From Lutibacter litoralis (GTDB lineage: Bacteria > Bacteroidota > Bacteroidia > Flavobacteriales > Flavobacteriaceae), in the NCBI RefSeq assembly GCF_014646675.1, contig NZ_BMNS01000005.1, positions 211,293 to 275,292 on the forward strand: 64,000 bases of DNA, read 5' to 3'. This document shows positions 15,761 to 24,689 of the stretch, piece by piece. The translations under genes were made by a program, and so were the position numbers. Every line of letters begins with the position of its first letter. Position 1 is the first letter of the stretch. The notes beneath the pieces were generated by a model. That model was not told the origin of the DNA. It saw only the letters and a list, made by a program, of their open reading frames with translations, and ran no database searches.

Positions 15761-16879
15761 TTACGAATTTGATAATTTTAATTCCTCAAAATTCATATTT
15801 GTTGCATTTATTTTGTTGTAGCTAAAATATTTAGATAAATCTCCTTGTTTTTCAATCGATTTATACATTACAAATTTATCGTCTTCTACTTTAAATTTAA
15901 ATTGTATTCCAACATCTTCAATAGTTACTATGTCATTATTTTTAATTTTTAAATCGGTATAAATAATGTCTAAAAATAAAGTATCATTATTAGGAATATT
16001 AAAATACGGTGTGTAATTTAAAAAATTATCAGCCATCGCCATATAAAATAACCCCTGTAAAATAGCATAAAAATTATACTTTCTTGTAATTTCTCGGTCA
16101 TAATCATTTTTAAAATGGCCAGCTTCAATTAAAATAGTATTATGTCCTAATTTCTGAAAATTATCTCCAGTCGCTGTTGGGTAAAACTCATCTGTATACC
16201 TGCCAATATGATCAGGGATAAACTTTTGAAGCAGCGCATTCATTGCAACAATAACACTCATAGTTTCTTTGCGACCTTTTGTTAAAGTACGCTCAACATC
16301 TTCGGATGGAGCTAAAAATGATATTGTTGCGGGGTTTGAAGTACCTTCTACATTAAAGATAGACCGCTGATCATGCAGATTAAAACAGAACTTAGGATTA
16401 AACTCATCTAAAACTGAGCGTAACAATTTACTTTCAACTGCTTTTATAGCGACGGCATCTCTATTTAAATCAATATTATTAATATTTTCACGAGTAAATT
16501 TTATAGCACCATCTGGATTCAATAAAACTATAAATTGAAGCGTACAATTTTTTATTATCACATCAGATATACGTTTTAGAGTGGTGTCACTATCACTTCT
16601 TTCAAAAAAGCTGAATAAGTCAAATAACGCTTTTGTCCCAGTACTTTCATTACCATGCATTTGCGACCAGGATAGTATTTTTATAGCACCTGTGCCAATA
16701 GAAATTTTATAAATGGGAATATTATTTTCAGAATATCCTATAATTTCTGTTTTAAATTTTGATGATAAACTTTTTATTAATGGCTCAATATCATCAAATA
16801 AAATTCTTCTACCTTTTAATTTAGATTCAAAATTAGCGTTATACCAATTTTCTAAAATGGTTGTATCTATTAATTTCAT
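15761..16879 (-). CDS. M14-family zinc carboxypeptidase
   Basis: 372 residues from the ATG at 16879. An upstream ATG at 16933 would add 18 residues without family features, and a -7 box (TATTTTTG) lies between the two, so the inner start is preferred. The M14 metal site is visible: the HxxE motif in SQMHGNESTGTKALFDLF, the third ligand in CFNLHDQRSIFN, the arginine in NLNRDAVA, and the catalytic glutamate in NTILIEAGHFKND. There is no signal peptide, so it is probably cytoplasmic. It would remove C-terminal residues or act as an amidase on peptides. Operator-like palindromes at 16946-17015 lie upstream of its start and may link it to the XRE regulator. Confidence 0.9.
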   Translation of the reverse strand: MKLIDTTILENWYNANFESKLKGRRILFDDIEPLIKSLSSKFKTEIIGYSENNIPIYKISIGTGAIKILSWSQMHGNESTGTKALFDLFSFFERSDSDTTLKRISDVIIKNCTLQFIVLLNPDGAIKFTRENINNIDLNRDAVAIKAVESKLLRSVLDEFNPKFCFNLHDQRSIFNVEGTSNPATISFLAPSEDVERTLTKGRKETMSVIVAMNALLQKFIPDHIGRYTDEFYPTATGDNFQKLGHNTILIEAGHFKNDYDREITRKYNFYAILQGLFYMAMADNFLNYTPYFNIPNNDTLFLDIIYTDLKIKNNDIVTIEDVGIQFKFKVEDDKFVMYKSIEKQGDLSKYFSYNKINATNMNFEELKLSNS

Positions 16880-16883
16880 GTGA

Positions 16884-16891
16884 CAAAAATA
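16884..16891 (-). promoter_or_regulatory. -7 box for the M14 gene
   Basis: TATTTTTG on the minus strand matches TAnnTTTG and ends 4 bases before the ATG at 16879, implying a nearly leaderless transcript. This supports the shorter start. Confidence 0.45.
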
Positions 16892-16945
16892 AGCATATAT
16901 TTTTTTAATTCCATCAACACATTTTATTTTCAAAACTCACACTAA

Positions 16946-17015
16946 TTACAATTGTAAATACTAGTTAATTTACAATTGTAATTATACCATTCGACGTTTA
17001 ATTATACAATTGTAA
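16946..17015. promoter_or_regulatory. Palindrome array, M14 side (three copies)
   Basis: TTACAATTGTAA occurs at 16946-16957 and 16970-16981, and ATACAATTGTAA (one change) at 17004-17015. The copies are 12-bp self-complementary sites, 24 and 34 bases apart, lying upstream of the M14 gene and in the shared region with the XRE gene. They are probably binding sites for a dimeric regulator. Confidence 0.65.
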
Positions 17016-17203
17016 TTCGCTTCTACACGAATAGACTACTGTATTTTAATTTCTTAAAAGTAACTATAAATATTTGTTATTGACAAAACATATGCAGCTG
17101 TTAATAAATCACTTGAGCAGAGTAGCATAAACATTAAGTTTAACCATAAAGACGCTAAATATTAGATCTTCAAGTGTATTTTTGCTTCCTAGTCTTAATT
17201 TGA

Positions 17204-17240
17204 TTACATTTGTAATATACTTTTTGATTTACAATTGTAA
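17204..17240. promoter_or_regulatory. Palindrome pair, XRE side
   Basis: TTACATTTGTAA (one change) at 17204-17215 and a perfect TTACAATTGTAA at 17229-17240, ending 3 bases before the XRE start codon. A dimer bound here would block translation start or promoter escape, so negative autoregulation is likely (inference). The stretch 17016-17203 between the two groups holds no other recognisable feature. Confidence 0.6.
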
Positions 17241-17243
17241 CTT

Positions 17244-17636
17244 ATGATAAACGTAGAAGAATTTGCCAAACGCTTAAATATTATTATGGATTTTTATCAA
17301 TTATCTGCCGCATCGTTGGCAGATAAAATAGAGGTTCAACGCTCAAGTATATCTCACCTATTGTCTGGTCGAAATAAACCAAGCTTAGAGTTTGTTTTAA
17401 AAATTTTAAAAACATTTCCTGAAGTTGAATTGTATTGGTTATTAAATGGAGTTGGAAATTTTCCAAAAACAACAACTACAAAAAGTAATCAGGATACTCC
17501 TACTCTTTTTTCAATTGAAAAAAACAATACCATTGAAAAAACAGCTCCGATTAAAACGACAGAAGAAAATAATACTGAAATTGAAAGGATTGTTATTTTT
17601 TTTAAAGATGGTAGCTTTAAAAATTATTCGTCGTAA
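17244..17636 (+). CDS. XRE-family helix-turn-helix regulator
   Basis: 130 residues. The N-terminal HTH_3 domain (about 5-62) shows FAKRLNIIMDFYQLSAASLA, DKIEVQRSSISHLLSGRNKP and SLEFVLKILKTFPEVELYWL. A low-complexity Thr/Asn/Glu linker follows, then a short C-terminal strand element RIVIFFKDGSFKNYSS seen in many flavobacterial proteins of this type. It lacks a peptidase or sensor domain. The five TTACAATTGTAA-like palindromes upstream, one touching the start codon, are the obvious candidate operators. The neighbouring M14 peptidase gene is divergent and may be co-regulated. Confidence 0.92.
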   Translation: MINVEEFAKRLNIIMDFYQLSAASLADKIEVQRSSISHLLSGRNKPSLEFVLKILKTFPEVELYWLLNGVGNFPKTTTTKSNQDTPTLFSIEKNNTIEKTAPIKTTEENNTEIERIVIFFKDGSFKNYSS

Positions 17637-17767
17637 AATAGTAATAGAAATGTAGTACTAATGTAATGCTGAAATAAACTGGGTTGTTCGGCAAACATGC
17701 TCAAACTGACACTGACGTCTAAGTATTATTAATCTTAAAGTTTATAAAAAATTCCCTATGCTCTTTC

Positions 17768-20212
17768 TTACTCAATAAGTTTAGACATTCCAATCTTCAA
17801 AATTAAAATCAATTCGTTTTTATTAATGTTTGTAGATTGCTGTTGCATATACACCATTTGATTTAGCATATTTACAGCCATTTTATCAAAATTGTATTTT
17901 TTATATTTAAGTCCTAATTCTACAAAATTATTGGTTAAATTAGTAATTGCCTCCTTATTATCGCTTTCAGCTATCCATTTAAAAGCCTCACTATATAATT
18001 GCTGAGTTCTAGTGTTTTCAGTTAAAAACATTCCATTTAATACATGGTTTGCTATAAAAGGTAAATTTGATTTGTCTTTTTCTTGAATATAAATACTTGT
18101 TATGGCATCAGCTAAACTTTCTTTTATAGTTTCGTTTAGAGTATTAATTTTATTTAGGGTACTCTCTTTATCAATTTGATATAATGATGTTAATGAACTT
18201 CCTGTTATTGCATATGATTCGCTTTCTAACCCTCTCTCAAATAAAGGTTTATAGATAGGCTCTATTAATTTTCCTAAAACGCTAATTGCCGCAGCTCTAA
18301 CTAAGGTTTTTTTATCATTTTGAGCTATTTTCTCAACTTTTGAAATAATATCTCTTTTGGTATATTTTTGAAACAAATCTAAATTCTCTAATGCAAAAAC
18401 TCTTATTTCATAATAAGGATCATCAAAAGCTTTAACAACTGTATTTAATGCTGTTTTGCTATCCTTTTGATGTTTCACAATTTCTTCTAATGCCAATCTC
18501 CTATCTAAATAATGGGGTGCATTATTAAATTGATATATATAATTATCTAGTGTTTTATTTTCTGAAAATTCAGCTAACAATACATGTTTGGCATCGATAT
18601 TTATTAAACTTGGAAGTTTTCTAAATGGAAATGTAAATGAATTTTGTTTGCTATTTACCCACACATTATGTCTAGTTTTTAAACCACTTTCATAAATATC
18701 TATAGATAAAGGAAACGTAAAAACCTTATCTTGTTGATTTATGTTTACGGTAACAGTATTATTTATGGTATTGTAATCGTATGTCAAAACAGCTTTTATA
18801 TGTCCGTTGCCATAATACCACTGATTAAAAAACCAATTTAAATCTTTACCACTTACTTTTTCCAATGCCAATCGCAACTCGTGTGCTTCTGCTGTTCCAA
18901 ATTTATGATCGTTTAAATACTTCCTTAAACCTTCAAAAAAAGCTTCATCGCCCAAAACATCTCTCAACATATGCAAAATAGCATTTCCTTTATGGTAACT
19001 TACGGTGTCAAACATATCTTCTTTGTCGTGGTAATGAAAACGCACTAATATTTTATCTTCACTTTCACTTTGCAAATACGTTTGTACATCTTTAAACATA
19101 TGAGCAGCAGCTTTGTCTTTTCCATATTTATGTTCAAACCATAAATAAACGCTATACGTAGCAAAAGATTCGTTTACTGTTAAGTTTGCCCAACTCTCAG
19201 TTGTTACTAAATCTCCAAACCAGTGATGAAATAACTCGTGTGCAATAGTACCTTCCCATTCATTTTCATCAATTAATTGTCCTTTCTTTTGTTGCGCATC
19301 TTCAGCATGAACAACAGCAGTAGTATTTTCCATAGCACCACTAACATAATCTCTAACTACTATCTGACTGTATTTATCCCAAGGGTAAGAAATACCAGTT
19401 AAATCTGAAAAGAAAGTTAGCATTTCAGGAGTTGTTCCAAATATATCTTTCGCTACTGATTCATATTCTGGTTCAACATAATAATCAACTTTTTTTCCAT
19501 TCCAAGTATCATTTACAATACTAAATTCTCCTGCACCCATAAAAAATAAATACGGTGCATGTTTTTGATCCATTTTCCAATAATCAGTTCTAGTGCCATT
19601 ATTGTTTTCTATTTGAGATTGTAATGTTCCATTAGAAAGTGTTACAAATTTACTTGGAACTGTCATATAAATTTCTTGTGAAGTTTTTTGATTTGGAGCA
19701 TCTATAGTAGGAAACCAACAGCTGCTTGCCTCGGTCTCTCCTTGAGTCCAAATTTGGGTAGGCTTTTTAGGATCTTCCTCTAAAGGATCTATAAAATACA
19801 ATCCTTTTGCATCTTTAATACTTTCGCTTCCTTTTTGGGTAACTTCTTCAGGTCTAGCTATATAATTTACATAAACGATGTACTCTTCTCCTTTAGTATA
19901 AGTTTTATTGAGCTCTATGGTAAGCTCGTTGTCGGAGTAGTTATATGCTGCATTTGTGTTATTTACTTTTACTTCATTTATTTTAAACGCTTTAGCATCT
20001 AAGGTTACTTTATTTGTTGGATAAAAGTGCGGTGTTAATGTAATCCAGGCTTCACCATTTAACTGACTTTTTTCAAAATTAAAATCGACTTTTAATTTCG
20101 TATGTACCAGATTGTTGATTTTATCTCTTTCTGGTTGGTATATTTTATCTTGAGCTTTTAAAGCAATTGTAAAAAGTAAAATAAGTACTACAAATATATT
20201 CTTCATTTTCAA
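17768..20212 (-). CDS. M1-family aminopeptidase, exported
   Basis: 814 residues. A signal peptide (MKMKNIFVVLILLFTIALKA) precedes an N-terminal saddle domain (about 35-240). The catalytic domain has the exopeptidase motif GAMEN at 292-296, the zinc motif HELFH at 325-329 and the third ligand Glu348 in NESF. A C-terminal HEAT-like helical region (about 570-814) follows. It removes N-terminal amino acids from peptides in the periplasm or outside the cell and fits a protein-degrading lifestyle. It stands alone; a terminator-like hairpin at 20274-20304 lies between it and the upstream DUF4252 gene. Confidence 0.95.
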   Translation of the reverse strand: MKMKNIFVVLILLFTIALKAQDKIYQPERDKINNLVHTKLKVDFNFEKSQLNGEAWITLTPHFYPTNKVTLDAKAFKINEVKVNNTNAAYNYSDNELTIELNKTYTKGEEYIVYVNYIARPEEVTQKGSESIKDAKGLYFIDPLEEDPKKPTQIWTQGETEASSCWFPTIDAPNQKTSQEIYMTVPSKFVTLSNGTLQSQIENNNGTRTDYWKMDQKHAPYLFFMGAGEFSIVNDTWNGKKVDYYVEPEYESVAKDIFGTTPEMLTFFSDLTGISYPWDKYSQIVVRDYVSGAMENTTAVVHAEDAQQKKGQLIDENEWEGTIAHELFHHWFGDLVTTESWANLTVNESFATYSVYLWFEHKYGKDKAAAHMFKDVQTYLQSESEDKILVRFHYHDKEDMFDTVSYHKGNAILHMLRDVLGDEAFFEGLRKYLNDHKFGTAEAHELRLALEKVSGKDLNWFFNQWYYGNGHIKAVLTYDYNTINNTVTVNINQQDKVFTFPLSIDIYESGLKTRHNVWVNSKQNSFTFPFRKLPSLINIDAKHVLLAEFSENKTLDNYIYQFNNAPHYLDRRLALEEIVKHQKDSKTALNTVVKAFDDPYYEIRVFALENLDLFQKYTKRDIISKVEKIAQNDKKTLVRAAAISVLGKLIEPIYKPLFERGLESESYAITGSSLTSLYQIDKESTLNKINTLNETIKESLADAITSIYIQEKDKSNLPFIANHVLNGMFLTENTRTQQLYSEAFKWIAESDNKEAITNLTNNFVELGLKYKKYNFDKMAVNMLNQMVYMQQQSTNINKNELILILKIGMSKLIE

Positions 20213-20273
20213 AAACTAAATTAAAACGTCAAAAATAATGTTTTTCTTTTTTTAAGAAGTTAATAGATAGTTA

Positions 20274-20304
20274 AAAAGCCATACTTTAATAAAGTATGGC
20301 TTTT
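20274..20304. terminator. Hairpin after the DUF4252 operon
   Basis: AAAAGCCATACTTTA pairs with TAAAGTATGGCTTTT. It lies 23 bases past the stop of the minus-strand DUF4252 gene and before the M1 gene. The T-run is short. Confidence 0.65.
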
Positions 20305-20326
20305 ATAATTTATTTTATTGAAATTT

Positions 20327-20875
20327 TTATTTTAAACTACTAAACAAACCTCCTAGTTGCTTTAGTTGTTCAGAATCTCCATCCATCTTAATTTCTTGAG
20401 CTATTTTCATTATATCACTCGGGTTCATGTTTTCTCCAATAACTCTTACTACAGCAAATCCTTTTGAAGCATCCGATCCAAAAATAACAATCTCATCTAT
20501 TGCGTCCTCTTCACCTAAATAATTTACACTAACGCTTCCTTTCCCCATATTCATTCGCATTAATTGCTTGTATTTCGGATTTTTAAGAATTGCATTTACC
20601 TTAACTTTTTCTGAAGTATATAATTCTTCATTAGTTTCAGTTATTTGCAATGCTAAAAAATTTACTTTTTTAATTGTTTCTAATGTGTTTTTAACATCTT
20701 CTGAAACATTTTCATCTTTTAGTTGCAGAATGTTTGCAGGTAAATCAACAGAAATAAAAGCATTATTTTCTTTACTATCTACATAATATTTCTGTAAAGA
20801 CGGATTATTATCACAAGAAACAAATGAGAGTATTGCAATAAAAGCTATTCCTAAAAATTTTATAATTGATTTCAT
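20327..20875 (-). CDS. DUF4252 lipoprotein
   Basis: 182 residues. A lipoprotein signal peptide (FLGIAFIAILSFVSC, cysteine at about 21) precedes a DUF4252-like domain (about 30-170): NAFISVDLPANILQLKDENV, VNFLALQITETNEELY, GSDASKGFAVVRVIGENMNP. The function of the family is unknown; members occur mostly in Bacteroidota next to ECF sigma/anti-sigma genes, as here. It is the last of a four-gene operon and starts 12 bases after a second DUF4252 gene. The two paralogues share the layout but differ in anchoring: this one is a lipoprotein, the other has a plain signal peptide. Confidence 0.85.
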   Translation of the reverse strand: MKSIIKFLGIAFIAILSFVSCDNNPSLQKYYVDSKENNAFISVDLPANILQLKDENVSEDVKNTLETIKKVNFLALQITETNEELYTSEKVKVNAILKNPKYKQLMRMNMGKGSVSVNYLGEEDAIDEIVIFGSDASKGFAVVRVIGENMNPSDIMKIAQEIKMDGDSEQLKQLGGLFSSLK

Positions 20876-20887
20876 AAGGTTACTTTT

Positions 20888-21427
20888 TTATTGTTTTTTT
20901 AAATGCTTACTACTTCCTGGCACATGAGATTCTGTTAATTCAGATATTTTGTTTAAATCAATTTCACCGGTTAACGTAAGTATTACAGATTCTGCCTTTA
21001 CAGGACTATCAGAATTTTTCGTGTACTTTCCAGCACCACTTACAAACATTAACAATTCACTTACATGATCTTCGTCTTTTCCTTGACGCACATAAATTTT
21101 AACGTTAGTATCTTCATCCTTTACTCTCATTAATTCAATTAGTTTAGAAGATTTTAAATACTTAGAAACTAATGTATTCATATCTTGAGCAATTGTTGGG
21201 TTTTCAGTTGTAAATACTCTAAAGGAAGATAACCCTTTTACCATATCTAAATATTCTTGTCCTTCTTCTCCTCCACCTTTAAATTTTGCAAGCATTCTAA
21301 ATGCTTCTTTATTTACAATTACAGATGAAACTTCATCCATTTCTTCAAATTTGTCAAATATCGAATTTTGAGCATACGTGCCAAAAGATATTAAGGTTAC
21401 TGCTAATAATGCTATTAAATTTTTCAT
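20888..21427 (-). CDS. DUF4252 protein, exported
   Basis: 179 residues from the ATG at 21427; a longer frame to 21502 overlaps the upstream gene and adds 25 residues before an obvious signal peptide (MKNLIALLAVTLISFGTYAQ), so the inner start is used. The DUF4252 domain follows: SIFDKFEEMDEVSSVIVNKE, FRVFTTENPTIAQDMNTLV, SELLMFVSGAGKYTKNSD, VILTLTGEIDLNKISELTES. It begins 4 bases after the anti-sigma-like gene stops. It is probably made on activation of the sigma factor at the head of the operon (inference). Confidence 0.85.
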   Translation of the reverse strand: MKNLIALLAVTLISFGTYAQNSIFDKFEEMDEVSSVIVNKEAFRMLAKFKGGGEEGQEYLDMVKGLSSFRVFTTENPTIAQDMNTLVSKYLKSSKLIELMRVKDEDTNVKIYVRQGKDEDHVSELLMFVSGAGKYTKNSDSPVKAESVILTLTGEIDLNKISELTESHVPGSSKHLKKQ

Positions 21428-21431
21428 TTTT

Positions 21432-21857
21432 TTACTTTTTAGGTTGTTTAAAAATTTTATTTTTTGTGTCTTCAAAATGTTGCAGTTGTAAAATTGCTTC
21501 ATTTCCTTTGTTTAAATTTGCTGCCAACATACCAAAAGCCATTTGGGTTTTTGCATATATTTTTTCAGCCTTTTTTTGTTGGTTATCTTGATAACCAGTG
21601 TAAACACTTACTAATAAAACTACTGAAGCTGCTACGGATAACCATTTCCAATTCACCTTTTGACTTTTTAATTGGATGGTTTTTGTAAACCGTTCATTTT
21701 TATTAGTTGAAAAATATCCGAACATCGCTTGATATTCTTGTAAATGTGGCGCTACATTGTCTCCTGAGAAATAAGTTTTTAACTCTTTTTCTTCTGCAAC
21801 GGTAGTTTCTGCATCTAGATACTTTTCCAACAACTCTTCTATGTTAGCTAATTCCAT
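21432..21857 (-). CDS. Putative anti-sigma factor / membrane protein
   Basis: 141 residues. The N-terminal helical part (MELANIEELLEKYLDAETTV, then AEEKELKTYFSGDNVAPHLQ) resembles the zinc-less sigma-binding region of Bacteroidota anti-sigma factors. One membrane segment is at about 75-92 (WLSVAASVVLLVSVYTGY), and a short charged periplasmic tail follows. It overlaps the sigma gene by 14 bases, so the two are translationally coupled. An anti-sigma role is inferred from layout and position; there is no recognisable FecR domain. Confidence 0.75.
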   Translation of the reverse strand: MELANIEELLEKYLDAETTVAEEKELKTYFSGDNVAPHLQEYQAMFGYFSTNKNERFTKTIQLKSQKVNWKWLSVAASVVLLVSVYTGYQDNQQKKAEKIYAKTQMAFGMLAANLNKGNEAILQLQHFEDTKNKIFKQPKK

Positions 21858-22353
21858 AATTATGTTGTTTTGTTAATTGTTCTCTAATTGTTTTTCTTGC
21901 TCTTGATAATGTTACTCTAACAGCTGTTGGTTGTAAATCCAACATTTTAGCTATCTCATCAAATTCATATTCTTCAACATCTCTAAGCTGTATTACTAAT
22001 TTTTGTTGCTCTGGTAAGTTTTCAATTAATTTATGAACCAAACTTACACTGTCATTAAGTTCCACTCGCCTTTGTAATGGCGTATCTTTTTCTTGATAAT
22101 TGCTATGAATTAACTTTAAATTACTGGCTTGTTTCGATTTTAATCTGTCAAAACAATAATTTTTAGTCATCGTCATTGCAAACGCTTCAATACTTTTATA
22201 GTCTTTTAATTTAGACCTATTTCTCCATAACTTAAAATAAAGCTCTTGAGTGGCATCTTCAGCCTCTTCAGTAGAAACAAGTAGTCTTTTTGCTACTCGA
22301 AACACTTTATCTTTAAAAGGCATTACAGTTTTTAAAAACTCTGACTGCTTCAT
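21844..22353 (-). CDS. ECF RNA polymerase sigma factor
   Basis: 169 residues. Sigma region 2 (about 8-78) shows AEDATQELYFKLWRNRSKLK and KNYCFDRLKSKQ; region 4 (about 100-155) shows LPEQQKLVIQLRDVEEYEFD and EIAKMLDLQPTAVRVTLSRA. It heads the operon with the 141-residue anti-sigma-like gene and two DUF4252 genes. The signal sensed is not evident. The divergent neighbour is the S41 protease gene at 22490, 136 bases away. Confidence 0.93.
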   Translation of the reverse strand: MKQSEFLKTVMPFKDKVFRVAKRLLVSTEEAEDATQELYFKLWRNRSKLKDYKSIEAFAMTMTKNYCFDRLKSKQASNLKLIHSNYQEKDTPLQRRVELNDSVSLVHKLIENLPEQQKLVIQLRDVEEYEFDEIAKMLDLQPTAVRVTLSRARKTIREQLTKQHNYGIS

Positions 22354-22489
22354 TTTAAGTTTGATTTATTGTTTTTTTATGTGTTGTTACAATTATGACG
22401 AACATACTTCGTTATTGTTACACTTTGGTTTAATTTTTGTAATTAAATTTTTATCTTGCGACAAAATACACATATTATAATACAGATAT

Positions 22490-23974
22490 ATGAAAAAAAT
22501 AAATACCTTTTTAGCATTCTTTTTAGCCTTAACTTTCGCTTTTGTTAGTTGTACTAAAGATGATGACCCGCCGAGACGTATTCTTGATAAAACAAAAATT
22601 GACAATCCAATTAATCATTTTGTCTGGCAAGCAATGAATTCTTGGTATAATTGGCAACCAAACGTCTCAAATTTAGCTGATTCTAAAGATGACAATCTAG
22701 AATCATATTACGATTATTTGAATAGTTACGGTACTCCTGAAAGTTTATTTGAAACCTTATTATATGACAAAGGTAATACAGATAGATTCTCTTGGTTTAT
22801 TGAAGATTTTAATAAACAAGGTGCATCATTTAGAGGTGTTAATGATACTTACGGCTTTGAGTTTGGTGTTGCAAGATTATGTGGAGATTGTTCCGAAATT
22901 ATTGGATTTGTAACCTACGTTGTTCCAAATTCTCCGGCTGCAGACGCAGGAATCCAGCGTGGAGATTTATTTTATAAATTTGATGGAGTTGAACTGAATA
23001 TTGATAATTATGGAGTTGTAAATAATTATTATGATGATGAAATTACATCCATTTCAATGGAATTTAATACATTAGAAAATGGAACTATTGTGCCTAATAA
23101 TGTGGAAAAAACATTAACTATTAGAGAAGTAGTAGAAAATCCAGTACTTTATTCAGATATAATTACAAATAATGTTGGAACAAAAATTGGCTACTTGGTC
23201 TACAATGGTTTTAAATATACATTTCACGAAGAGTTAAATAATGTTTTTGCAGATTTTAAAGGTGCAGGAATTACAGAATTAGTGTTAGACTTACGTTATA
23301 ATGGTGGTGGCTCTGTGTTAACTTCAGCTTATTTAGCAAGTATGATTTATGGTGGAGCCTCAGAAAACGAAGTATTTGCCAAATTAATTTATAATTCGAA
23401 ACACTCAGGTGAAGGAGGATATTATTCATTTTTTAACAAAGCATATATTTATGATAAAGATGGAGAATATTCTGGAAATGAGGCTACTATTAATAGGTTA
23501 AATTCTCTTACGAAATTATATGTAATAACTTCTAAAAGTACGGCCTCTGCTAGTGAAATGATAATTAATGGGTTAACACCTTATATGTCCGTAATAAAAG
23601 TAGGAACTACTACCTATGGTAAAAATGTTGGTTCTATTACTTTATATGATTCTTCAGATTTTAAAAAGGAAGGCGCTAATACTACTCATACAAATGCTTT
23701 ACAACCTATTGTGTTTCAAATTTATAATAAATTTGATGAAAGTGATTATACGTTAGGTTTTACTCCAGATTATGAAGTTGTTGAATTTGCTTCCCAAATA
23801 AAACCTTTTGGAGATGTTGAAGAACCTTTATTAAAAACAGCATTAGATCATATATCTGGTATAATTTCTAAACCTAGTTTAGCAAAGAAAAATATGTTTG
23901 AAACTGGTCCATCTTTATTTAATTCTCTGGATAAAAAGAAATATGCTAAAGAAATGTATATTATTCCTGAATAA
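22490..23974 (+). CDS. S41-family (C-terminal processing) peptidase lipoprotein with PDZ domain
   Basis: 494 residues. A lipoprotein signal peptide (FFLALTFAFVSC, cysteine at about 22) is followed by an N-terminal helical region, a PDZ domain (about 125-215, PNSPAADAGIQRGDLFYKFD) and an S41 catalytic domain (about 225-440). Catalytic elements are the strand LVLDLRYNGGGSVLTSAYLA, the serine in TSKSTASASEMIINGL and the lysine region TTTYGKNVGSITL. It would cleave proteins near their C-termini at the outer membrane or cell surface. Monocistronic, with a strong terminator behind it. Confidence 0.93.
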   Translation: MKKINTFLAFFLALTFAFVSCTKDDDPPRRILDKTKIDNPINHFVWQAMNSWYNWQPNVSNLADSKDDNLESYYDYLNSYGTPESLFETLLYDKGNTDRFSWFIEDFNKQGASFRGVNDTYGFEFGVARLCGDCSEIIGFVTYVVPNSPAADAGIQRGDLFYKFDGVELNIDNYGVVNNYYDDEITSISMEFNTLENGTIVPNNVEKTLTIREVVENPVLYSDIITNNVGTKIGYLVYNGFKYTFHEELNNVFADFKGAGITELVLDLRYNGGGSVLTSAYLASMIYGGASENEVFAKLIYNSKHSGEGGYYSFFNKAYIYDKDGEYSGNEATINRLNSLTKLYVITSKSTASASEMIINGLTPYMSVIKVGTTTYGKNVGSITLYDSSDFKKEGANTTHTNALQPIVFQIYNKFDESDYTLGFTPDYEVVEFASQIKPFGDVEEPLLKTALDHISGIISKPSLAKKNMFETGPSLFNSLDKKKYAKEMYIIPE

Positions 23975-24036
23975 TTTATTTAAATTATATTTAAGAAAGT
24001 TGTAATACGCCTTCTAATAGAGTTTTATTTTAAACT

Positions 24037-24076
24037 AAAAAAACCTAACGAATTATGCCATTTGTTAGGTTTTTTT
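24037..24076. terminator. Bidirectional terminator
   Basis: AAACCTAACGAA pairs with TTTGTTAGGTTT (one wobble) around an 8-base loop, with A- and T-runs on either side. It serves the convergent S41 peptidase and bcp genes. Confidence 0.9.
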
Positions 24077-24110
24077 AATGCAGTTTTAATAAAAAATTAA
24101 TTTGGAATAA

Positions 24111-24572
24111 TTAATTCATTTCTTCTAAAATCTGACTCGTATGTTGTTTTGTTTTTACTTTTAAAATAATATCCTCAATAACCCCTTTTTCATCAATAAC
24201 AAATGTTGTTCTGTGAATTCCGTCATATTCCCTTCCCATAAATTTCTTAGGTCCCCAAACTCCAAAAGCATTAATTACCGCTTTATCTTCATCAGCTAAT
24301 AAAGGAAAAGGAAGTTCGTTTTTATTAATAAAATTTTGTTGACGTTTTGCAGAATCAGCACTAACTCCTAAAACATCATATCCTTTAGCTAAAAACGATT
24401 TGTAATTATCTCTTAGGTTACAGGCTTCCATTGTACAGCCCGGTGTACTTGCCTTTGGATAAAAAAATAACACTAATTTTTTTCCAGTATAATCAGATAA
24501 TTTTATGGTATTTCCTTGTTCATCTAATGCTTCAAAATTTGGTGCTTTATCACCTACTTTTAATGTTGTCAT
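24111..24572 (-). CDS. bcp: Thioredoxin-dependent thiol peroxidase (Bcp/PrxQ peroxiredoxin)
   Basis: 153 residues, full length for the family. The peroxidatic cysteine 46 lies in FYPKASTPGCTMEACNLRD and the resolving cysteine 51 is five residues later, the PrxQ/Bcp arrangement. VLGVSADSAKRQQNFINKNE and the C-terminal RTTFVIDEKG complete the AhpC/TSA fold. It reduces hydrogen peroxide and organic peroxides in the cytoplasm using thioredoxin. Divergent from the endonuclease III gene. Confidence 0.95.
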   Translation of the reverse strand: MTTLKVGDKAPNFEALDEQGNTIKLSDYTGKKLVLFFYPKASTPGCTMEACNLRDNYKSFLAKGYDVLGVSADSAKRQQNFINKNELPFPLLADEDKAVINAFGVWGPKKFMGREYDGIHRTTFVIDEKGVIEDIILKVKTKQHTSQILEEMN

Positions 24573-24689
24573 GTATAAATTATTTTAAAGTTGTAAGATA
24601 AAAAGTTATTATAACAATTAAAACTTTTTTAAGAATTATATCTTTAAGTTTTAAGAAACTTTGTATTTTAGTTTTTCAACAAATAAATA

